From Mixophyes australis (Eukaryota > Chordata > Amphibia > Anura > Limnodynastidae): a stretch of 64,000 nt of DNA. The DNA lies in contig JAVHZZ010000006.1 of the NCBI GenBank assembly GCA_036250195.1, positions 168,288,424 to 168,352,423 of the forward strand. Direction: 5' to 3'. Positions 54,941 through 64,000 of this stretch are shown here, piece by piece. Numbering within the stretch: position 1 is the first letter of the stretch; each line of letters begins with the position of its first letter. The translations under genes and the position numbers were made by a program. Under the pieces are notes generated by a model that ran no database searches, had not been told where the DNA came from, and saw only the letters and a program-made list of their open reading frames with translations.

Positions 54941-55111
54941 GGGGTATATTTACTAAACTGCGGGTTTGAAAAAGTGGAGATGTTGCCTATAGCAACCAGA
55001 TTCTAGCTGTCATTTTGTAGAATGCACTAAATAAATGATAACTAGAATATAATTGGCTGCTATTGGCAACATCTCCACTTTTTTAAATCCGCAGTTTAGT
55101 AAATATACCCC
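54941..55111. mobile_element. Palindromic MITE, copy 3 of 5
   Basis: GGGGTATATTTACTAAACTG to TTTAGTAAATATACCCC, flanked by ATA on both sides. In intron 1 of SLC13A3. Confidence 0.9.
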
Positions 55112-55402
55112 ATAAAGCAGTTTTAAGTAATACCTCTGTGCAGGCTAGGGTTAATACCCTCTGGCTCATATTATATGCTTTTTACATGCATTTTTTGTAA
55201 CTAAAGTAAAATGTAGGTGAACGGAACTGACACTTTAAACCATTGCTTGCAGTGTTACCATACTCATTGCCATTTTTACTTGCATTGTGTTACGATTTTC
55301 CGAACTCTTTTTGTTCTATTTTTTTGCAATTACAGCAGGTAAATGCATCAGTTATGCCTACAGTGATCTTTTCAATGCTAGCAAAATTCAATTAAAATAC
55401 CA

Positions 55403-55575
55403 TGGGGTAAATTTATCAAGCGGGTTTGAAAAAGTGGATATGTTGCCTATAGCAACCAATCTGATTCTAGCTGCCATTTTGTAGAATGTACTAAATAAAT
55501 GATAACTAGAATCTGATTGGTTGCTATAGGCAACATCTCCACTCTTTCAAACCTGTAGCTTGATAAATTTACCGC
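55403..55575. mobile_element. Palindromic MITE, copy 4 of 5
   Basis: GGGGTAAATTTATCAAGC to TGATAAATTTACCGCC, flanked by ATG on both sides. Its ends read TATCAAG where other copies read TACTAAA. Confidence 0.88.
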
Positions 55576-58018
55576 CATGAGTATGTGGCTTTAGGTAGTT
55601 GTTTCTGCTACCACTTTGCCTGCTCTCTGTCCTATTTCCAGACCTTTAATTACGTGGTACACGTCTATTGACATCATGTTCGGCAACAATGATGTCACAC
55701 GTATTCATCACCATTATGTCAAACCCCTGAGCTATTATATTAGATTGATGAGCAAGCTCTTGGATAAAGTAATAGTATTATGGGGAATAGAAAGCAAATA
55801 ATAGCTAGCACCATCATAGATAATAGGTTAAATACCTATAACATGAATATTTCACACACTCATCCCTTAAAATTTACTGAAGACAAATACAGTGAAATGT
55901 GGGGACTTCTACAAGTATAATGCAAATCCTTTCACATTTTATTTTCTGGTATAGAAGGTATTAACATGCCAGAATTGCTCTTAATAAAACAGAAAAATGT
56001 AATAAAAAAAATCATTGTGTTAAAGCAGAATAAGTGTAGGCAGAGACCTACTAATGGGATATTAGGTGATTTGCAATTCGCCTAATCTACTAGAGGCAAA
56101 TTGCTATGTGAATCTCTACATTCTCAAACCTAAAAAATTGCTATACATTTCACAATCACAAAAACCATCAATTTATTTTCCAAGTGTATAGACAAAAATA
56201 ATCTTGCTGGTTTCAGACACTCTAGATGCCTGAAAATCAGTGAGATAAGTGAGATTTCCCATTCATTTCAATGGAATTAGCATATCAATGGGTGCAGAAA
56301 GCACATATAAATCAGTGCTGATTGAAATTAATGGGAAAATGCTCTGTTATATAAATAAATTATTATATTTTACAAGTTTTACAATGCTTTGCTGCTAATG
56401 CCATTGTTTCAGAGTGGATTGAGATCAGTACCTGCTCAGCCAATCACAACTGGCCAGCATGTAAACATTGCTTGTGATTTTCTGAGCTTTTCCCTTTCAT
56501 TTCTATGGGCAATGCATTACAATGGGCTTTATGTACCCACTGAAAATGCATTGCATTTTCAAATGAATGGAAAAAATGTTGATTTTGCACAGCAGAGTAA
56601 AATAGCCCTGAATTGCCTCAACTGAAAATAAATCAGTTCTTAAGAGATTGGGTAATGAATTAACAATTTCATTTTTGCAGATTTTCATTTCTGAACCCAA
56701 TTGCCTATTGATAGCTCTCTAATTTGTGTGCAAAGATTTTGATTAGATTTAATAAAATTTTAATATACATATAGTGGAATGTGAGGTGCTATTGATGGTT
56801 CTTTTGTTTTACTTTTTGTTTTTTGGACTGCAAGGAGGGAATTTACCCTGGGATTAAAGTATCGGAGGCTTATCATAGCATGATCATCCCAGTTCCTAGA
56901 TTAGTTCAGAATTTTGATAACTGTACTTAACCCCTTCATGACTAGAGGTCATTTTTTTGTGAATATATAAAGTCATTTATGTTTTTTTTATTATAAATTA
57001 AGTATGAGATACAGACTTTCATATATGCACATTTGCAAAATTCCATAAAATACTGAACAATCAGGTAAGAGAAACTGTGTGAGAGAATAAGGGAGTCATT
57101 AATGCATTATTGGGGAACTGGGAGAAGTTCCTTGTAAACTGATTTGGAAATGAGCAACAATGAGAAGATAAAAAGATTGTAGAAACATTGTTAAATATGT
57201 TAACCATAATATACTTAAATTATAGTCTACAGTAGATAATTTATAGGAATGATATTATTAATTTAAAACTGAACAATGGACCTTACGGCTTAAGAAACCC
57301 AAGCATGGGTTTGTAGGTGGAACTAACACTTATAGGTAGAGTTAACAGTTTTAGATTCAGTACCCCTCATCTTGGCATACAGCCTAGTACTGGTATCTGC
57401 ATTTTTGGTGGGGACCTCACGCTTTTCAATTTCGGCAGTGGGAACACTCTTTTTCTTCCAATATTTATTTTTTTAAATTGTGATGCAGGATACGTGCCAA
57501 TGATCATCATCAGCACATATCCTGCATCAGGGGGATGCAGCTGCAACAGATACACCTCCTAAAAAGTGGGGAAGCGCCTTATTGCACTTCTACATACTAA
57601 TTAATGAGCATCAGCCCACCCCTTGTCTCCCCTGCTCTGCCTCTCTAAGGGCCTGAGTCATTAAGGAGAGTAAAGCATTAAAAAGGAGTAACTTTGCACC
57701 TCGGCAAAACTATGATGCATTGAAGGGGGATGTATATTTAAAAATGTGGGGACAGATTTATAGTTGGCATAGGACATGTCCTAGACTAACTTTAAATTTC
57801 AGTGTAAAAATTAAGCTACTAAAGCTATCAAGTATTTTTGTGCTAGATGAAAAAACAGCCAGTATTTAACGTATGTGAAAAATAATAAACTAAATTGCAC
57901 CCCTTGCTTTGTAACATGGTTTGTCCTGGAGAACATTTACTCCTCTTTTTGCCGCACTTTCCTTAATGACTCAGATCAGTAAGGAAGTAAGTGTACAGGC
58001 AGATACGTCTAAGTCTAA
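55576..58018. other. SLC13A3 intron 1 sequence, no gene seen
   Basis: AT-rich. A small inverted repeat lies at about 57483-57528 (GATGCAGGATACGTGCC and the inverse of GGCACATATCCTGCATC in part), probably a hairpin of a decayed repeat. Confidence 0.5.
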
Positions 58019-58194
58019 GGGCTAGATTTACTAAACTGCGGGTTTGAAAAAGTGGAGATGTTGCCTATAGCAACCAATCAGATTCTAGCTGTCATTTTTT
58101 AGTGCACTCTACAAAATGACAGCTAGAATCTGATTGGTTGCTATAGGCAACATCTCCACTTTTGCAAACCCGCAGTTTAGTAAATATACCCCTA
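58019..58194. mobile_element. Palindromic MITE, copy 5 of 5
   Basis: GGGCTAGATTTACTAAACTG to TTTAGTAAATATACCCC, with TAA or TCTAAG-like repeats outside. The two arms match best in this copy, including CATTTT around a short central loop, so it looks the youngest. Confidence 0.9.
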
Positions 58195-60838
58195 AGTCTA
58201 CATACAGACTTAGATGTACGCATTTTAATGTGCATGTGCAGTACGGAAAGGCGCATTTTGCACTACAAGGTTGGACTGAGCTTATAATGTTATCACATAT
58301 GGAAGAACAGTGATAATCACACCCCCAGATTTGCTCCTATGGACATTTGTGGAAATATCCTATTCGGGTGTGTGAAATCATGGAATAACTCAAATCAAGG
58401 ACTGCAATTCTCAAACCTGTCTATGTCTGAACCCTGTTTGGACTACCATTGGGATTCCTTAGGTAATTGATGTGAATGTGGGGACTTTAACAATAAGACT
58501 GATGTAACTATACATAATACTTGGAATCAGAGTAGGTTATATCAATGGACCTCACAGACCAAGAAATATACTGTATATCTCTTATCCTTCATTTGCTTCT
58601 CACGGGTCAGAAATTATTTTAACCCTAATGTGAGGACACATTAGCAATTTCCCCACTAATATTTAGTTTTGACTTCCTCTGGATCAACACAGCTAAAACT
58701 GTTAATAAATTGAACTTTATGGAATTTTAACTTTATTCAAACAATTTAACTGTGTAGTCCCCTTCCCTAACATATTAACCCTATCATAACAAAGGTGTAA
58801 ATCCAGTGTCAAATTACTAAAGACCAGAACAGTCATTCATCTAACGTATCCTTTATGTGAAAAAATTCAGAATATTTAAAAAAGAAACCACATTGTTAAA
58901 ATCAGCTGCTCTTCTGTCATGACTTTGTTAGAGTGTTTCAAGCTAAAGAGACATGAACAAGGACATGCAACCACTGCAATTTTTATTTGACTATATAAGA
59001 TGCTTTCCTGCTCTTGTCTATTTGAAACTCCCTATCATGTCTCACTATACTTAATTTAAAACTATAAAAAAACGAATAAAATATTTAAGTAGATTATAGA
59101 GAAGAAAAAAAAAGGTTTTCATGACTGAATATTCATTTTACAGGTGAGTTGGAGGTAAAGAAATTACTAAAATAACACATTTGTATATTAGACTAAAACA
59201 CATTGAGATTATTTATTAATTTTGTAATATTACCTATATTTTTATTGACAGTATAGTTACTAAGCAATGACAATGCCTTTCCAATGTAATGGGACTTTAC
59301 ATGCAAGGAAATGTATAATCTGCTTTAAAGCCCAAGCTTATTAACAAAATTGGATTATAGCAGCTTAAAGGCACTTTATTGCAAACATTTTTCACTAGAT
59401 TTAGAAAGAAACTAGCTGGCAAAAACCACCACCGTATGTCAAGAATTACAATGAGTTGGAAGAAACATATTGCCAAGGATTTTGCTGATGGAAGCAGTTT
59501 ATACAAACAGGTTATTGTTCTCTAATATATTCTGCTCCTGCAATTAAACTGGGACAATCAGAAAAAAACACTGTATAATTAGGGTGGAAGTGTGATTATT
59601 AAATGGAAATTCAACTTTGTCATTCTTTTTCATAACTTCTTCAGTCTGGAATGGGAACTAGTTCATTTTGCTGCAGACCATAATGTCTTAAAATGGATTG
59701 TTCACCTCTGACCACCCCAATAAATTATACATGTCATGTAGTTTTTAAAAATTTTAGCCTTATTATGAAAATCAGCTAAACTATCAGCTATGACCGTGCT
59801 CTTCCCTGCCTGTGCCACAGATGCATTAGACATTATTTAAATGAACTGTTGTTGAGCATAGAAGTTCCTGTTTTACTGATACCATGTGATCATTCAGAGT
59901 CAATTTACTGTGAATTGCCAGTTTAATGAAGTTACAGTGTGTTTCTCAGGAGTGCAGCGAGCATGTTCCTGGCATTAATACTGATGAATATTCATAACCA
60001 TCCAGAAGATGGCTAACTTGACACAAGCATGTGAGTTAGGACAAACATGCTGACTGGCAGTATGATGGGACATTCCTCTCATATTGCGACACTAACTCGA
60101 AAATTGAGACAGTTGTGAAGCATATTTAAAGTATATCTCCCAACACTGGTCCTGGACCACATTGGTGCAAAGTGTGCACACATGAAAAAAATGATAATAG
60201 TCTACCTAAAAACCCCATTTCACTCCCATCAATATACCTTTGAAATGTCACATCTTCTGTGGCAGTTGCACACAGCACCCACTTGCTGTGATGAGCAGGG
60301 ACATACCTCCCAACTACCCAGCAACCTTGACAAAGGAGCCGACTGGTAGGATAGTGGCACAATACCTTCAAATCTGAACTGTCCCTTCTATATTGGGCCT
60401 TTTAGGAGGTGTGATTAAACTATCTCTGCAGAAATGCACCTTGTGGATTGGGGAGTCATACTCAGGAGCAGAGCCAATGATATTACAGCAGCTCAACTAA
60501 CTAAAGTCTCACCTCTTTGTCCTGTTTCAGGTCCCAATAAGACACTGTCCTAAAGATGTAAGAGTGATTTCAGGTGTCTGTAATGCTAACACTGTATTAA
60601 ACTTTACTTTTTTAACAGAACTGCAGTGGAAGGTGAGGCTAAGTTGTGAGCATGCTGTCTCTTGGGATTGCAGCATTGGATGGGATGGTGTATAAAAGAA
60701 AGAAGCAAAAGCACATCAGAAGTGAAACCAGCTCCAGGGCTGTTGTTTAAATAAAACCTTTTAGGGGAACTTTGCTATTGTTTTCTTTCACATACAATTC
60801 CATATAGTGCTGCGCCCCAGGAGAAAAAACTTACAGCA
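58195..60838. other. SLC13A3 intron 1 sequence, no gene seen
   Basis: AT-rich. Near 60135-60370 sit fragments of a dispersed repeat with ACATACCTCCCAAC (60301) as its end word. No exon 1 candidate. Confidence 0.5.
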
Positions 60839-61245
60839 TTAAGCTAGGTACACACTACAGAATTTTCCACCAACTTTTTATGCCGATCGATTTTACATGC
60901 GATCGATGTTCCGATCGCTCGGTCCATGGACTGCATACACACTAGCCTTGTTTAGGATGATAAAGGGAAAAGCATACGTCCCTTTAGCGACTTTTTCCAG
61001 CCATGTTGTCATAAGCAATGACTGTAATTTCGTACTCACTGTTGTGGATCGGTTTATACACACTACACAACGGAAATGAGATTGGAACGAAAATATTAAA
61101 CGGTACGACCATCCAAATGAGGCGACAATCGTCCATTTGGGCAGACTTTCGGCCATCGTGTCACTGCACACACTGACCAGACTTCGTATGTCGGCTGATT
61201 TAGCCGATTATTGGATGAAAACTGTGTAGTGTGTACCTAGCTTAA
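60839..61245. mobile_element. MITE with TTAA target sites
   Basis: TTAA at 60839-60842 and 61242-61245. Terminal inverted repeats GCTAGGTACACACTACA ... TGTAGTGTGTACCTAGC (one base differs). CpG-rich inside (GATCGATGTTCCGATCGC). TTAA duplication fits the piggyBac or Kolobok groups; no transposase to decide. Confidence 0.85.
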
Positions 61246-61514
61246 GCAAGAGCTATCTGAGCTAATGATGGAGACTGCGCAGAACAATGACTTGTGACAA
61301 CCAATTATAAGCGCTTGATTAGAACCACAAACAAATATCAGGTTAACAATCACCTGCATATATCACCTACATCTAAACATTTCAGTTTTGGTGTTTAGCT
61401 GTACTAGGAGCCTTTCACCCTATATCAGCCCCAATCCTCTCAGCCCTAGAGCTTGACCAAACTGAATACAATGAGTCTTATCAGGTCTGTTGATTAGGGT
61501 TTAGGTAGTCCATT

Positions 61515-61612
61515 CATTATTATTATTATTATTATTAATTTTTATTTATAGGGCGCCACTAGGTGTCCGTAGCGCCGTACAGGGACAAACAAAGTTACAA
61601 TACAAGGTGAGA
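61515..61612 (-). mobile_element. CR1/L2-like LINE 3' tail
   Basis: (ATT)n at 61518-61537 followed by TTTATTTATAGGGCGCCACT and GCGCCGTACAGGGACAAAC. Same structure as the 3' end of the LINE at 39863, so a severely 5'-truncated copy on the minus strand. Confidence 0.8.
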
Positions 61613-64000
61613 CAGCATCTACTCTTGCACACCAGCCCTTCTTGCAAATTCCACAATTTCCATATTGCTGATCCAGGCATGCACTTTACATTTATTCTAA
61701 GGTGAGCAGTTTAATTCATTAATTTTGCATACTATTAATTTTATCTCATGATCTTAACTCCAGTTCCCCTTATTCTGGTATAAGCTCATAATATATTGAT
61801 TCATAGAATCATATGCCAGAACCACATTCTCTATGGTTTGCAAAAACAGAACAAGCTACACGAATGAGAAAAACAGGAAAAAATATAAATTCATCCATAA
61901 AGCTTTTTTGGGCTTCCCCAGAACATTACTATTTGATTTTACATTACTTGTCCTTCTAGTTACAGCCCTAGATGGAAAATGTTTCTTGTAATAATGGTTC
62001 AATGATGCATACCCGCCAACAGATCCTGGTATTTAAATAAATTCTCTGGATGGTCCTAATTTATTGTGATAAAATGGGTATTGCCTGCTGGAAAAAAAGT
62101 ATAATCTCTTGTAAATCTCTTCTAAAATGGCTGTGGCTTGGGAGGAATGGGGTGTGGTTTTAATGTTGGAGGTGTAGCTAATTTGTCCAATAGGTGCAAG
62201 TTTGTATTATTAAATCATAGGCTTCTCCTGCCATAACTTAGTTAAAATGTCTCAATGCAGACCCCCATACATTAATATGGGGTCTGTGAAGTTCTCCAAT
62301 TTATTAAGCTTTGAAAAGCTGTGCTTTTCACAGGAATGTAACACCATCTCAGGAATGCATTACCTGTAATTTTTAATGGGATCCAGCTGAAGCCTCTCCG
62401 GCTTCCCTGGATCCCTCCCCTATGGAAGTGCTGTGCACATGCGCATAGTACTTCCTCCTTTCACCGACAGCGATAGGCTACATAGGTAAATGAGTTTGTG
62501 GAGGAGAGGGGAGTTCACTGGGGCATCCAGAGCAGCCCCGGCATGGTGAATTTCAGTGGTGTTTAAATATGCATCATTGCAATTTGCAAAGATGCATATT
62601 GATTGACACCGCATGACTTCAATAAATATACCTCTAATTATTATATCTCTGAAGACAGCATCTTCAAAGATAAAGTAAATTAAGTTGCTGAAAGAACAAA
62701 ATTGGAAAACCTGGATTTTTGGGTCCTACCATTATAAATGCCTTATTGAAGGGAAATGATCCCACAGAACACAGCTGAGATGGCAATTATTATTATTTTT
62801 TGTTGATGTTGTCAATGTATTACACATAAAAAAGCCAATAAACTGTGAGATAAAGGAAAATTGCAGACTAGAGTGGATGGTTCATCTACACAGAGTTAAA
62901 GCAGACATTTTGTGAGCTGAACCAATTTTCGGGCTAATTCACCAAGAACTAGAACTATCACTAATGCAAGAGGCACAAAGTGGACTGCATTCTAATGAAT
63001 ATTTGCCCAGCCCACAAAACAATAATATACCTTCACTGTGCATAACCCACAACAAATGACGTTATCTATATGCGAATAACTAGCTTCTACCATCCGCCCA
63101 CTAGTCTGCTCCTTCTCCTGGGCTGCATGAAACAGGCTCCTTTTCATTCATTTGTATTGCAGCTCAGCTAGGTGCAAGATCACATTGCTCATTAAGGGAT
63201 TTTTATATTTTGACTACAGATTACTTCTGGATAGAAGAAATGAAGAGTCCATATAGATTTATGTGATTAATAAAGTGGGTGAGACTTTATTTCAAATAAA
63301 AGTTTAACATTTTCAATGTCTGTCTTTTTTCTACTGTTAGGTAAAAGTACCAGCAATTGGCCTGCTGGTTCATGTATTTCTGCAACCGCCAGCATGGACA
63401 AGCGGTGATTGGCTGCCAAATCTTGCTGAGACTTGTAGTTCCACAAATGTAATGTTTTATACATTATAACACAACCATCACACAGAGGTGCCAGGAGGAG
63501 CCATAGTGCTATTCAACATGGGCCAGTTTGCCTGGGGGAAATATTATTTTTTCAGGCTTGGTTCCCCTAGGAAATTCCACTCATGTTGACCAGGCTGAAG
63601 ATCTGTCTGATACAGTATGGGCAGCCCAGCCTGGCAAAGCCAGTTGCTGGTTGCCACTTTTGTAGTGCATTAGCCGTAAACAGCCCAAGCTGTAACACTG
63701 CTCTTGACCATCATTAGTACGTATCTCTACACCAGGCCTGAAGGAGCCACAAAAAAATACACTTCCTAAGAGGCGTATATCTGGAAATGCGACCTACTCT
63801 AAATATATTATTTATTAAGGGCAAGTCTTACGTCTAACTCTACATCACAACCTAAGGGTCATTGATTCCTGTGAGAAAAAGAGCAGTCTTTCTACACAGG
63901 CTTCTTCAAATAACAAAGGTCATGCTTTTTCTTCCTCATCCACGTGCACATCAGCTGTATGAATCAGACTGCATACACAGGCTTCACATTTTTCCATAAA
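61613..64000. other. SLC13A3 intron 1 or upstream sequence, no gene seen
   Basis: AT-rich, no GC-rich promoter or exon 1-like coding stretch found on the minus strand. Decayed repeat words (GCATACCCGCCAAC near 62008). Confidence 0.5.

Noticed and set aside
60126..60371. 81-residue minus-strand frame near an intron 1 repeat
   Set aside because: Lies in a dispersed repeat with ACATACCTCCCAAC ends; no domain or splice sites consistent with SLC13A3.
54720..64000. Search for SLC13A3 exon 1 on the minus strand
   Set aside because: No stretch encodes a start Met plus a hydrophobic segment ending in PPK-like residues before a GT donor, and no CpG-rich promoter is present; exon 1 probably lies beyond the window.

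Overview
This window looks like nuclear DNA from an amphibian, most likely a frog. It holds one recognisable host gene and a dense, nested set of transposable elements. The frog assignment is inferred from vertebrate-style split exons, the tetrapod SLC13A3 protein and the repeat mix (tyrosine-recombinase retrotransposons with a GDSL/SGNH-like reading frame, L1/Tx1 and CR1/L2-type LINEs, hAT elements, short palindromic MITEs). No database search was possible, so species and subfamily names are tentative.

Host gene. The minus strand from 54719 down to 36425 carries twelve consecutive coding exons of SLC13A3 (NaDC3), the Na+/di- and tricarboxylate cotransporter. The reading phase is conserved across all eleven exon junctions, every intron is GT-AG, and the joined exons encode 563 residues ending at a TAA. 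Only the first coding exon (about 37 residues in mammals) and the promoter are missing; they should lie beyond base 64000. Introns carry MITEs, a TA microsatellite close upstream of exon 3, and a 5'-truncated LINE holding a second LINE.

Left part. 1-2548 is a minus-strand CR1/L2-like LINE cut by the window edge. 3750-4943 is a decayed Tc1-like transposon. From about 7490 to 18290 lie the broken pieces of a tyrosine-recombinase (DIRS/Ngaro-type) retrotransposon: GC-rich promoter and leader, a long minisatellite, gag with zinc fingers, reverse transcriptase/RNase H, a weak recombinase region and a GDSL/SGNH-like hydrolase. It is interrupted by a BED-finger hAT, a small hAT with an 8-bp target duplication, an LTR fragment and hammerhead-like Penelope-type inserts.

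Middle part. 20010-29760 is one plus-strand L1/Tx1 LINE split by four insertions whose boundaries can be read from the duplicated target sites: a hAT (22611-23785), a Penelope-like insert (23809-24752), a Ty3/Gypsy-type element (24808-28155) and a solo LTR (28789-29580). Removing them restores a continuous LINE reading frame at the first three sites.

Right part. 29761-36424 is AT-rich sequence downstream of SLC13A3 with MITEs and no convincing gene. 54720-64000 is intron 1 with more MITEs and a LINE tail. I found no new enzymatic system. The items most worth a second look are four hammerhead-ribozyme-like motifs, two of them inside long inverted repeats, and the Gypsy-type element that kept its target duplication while losing almost all of its 3' LTR.
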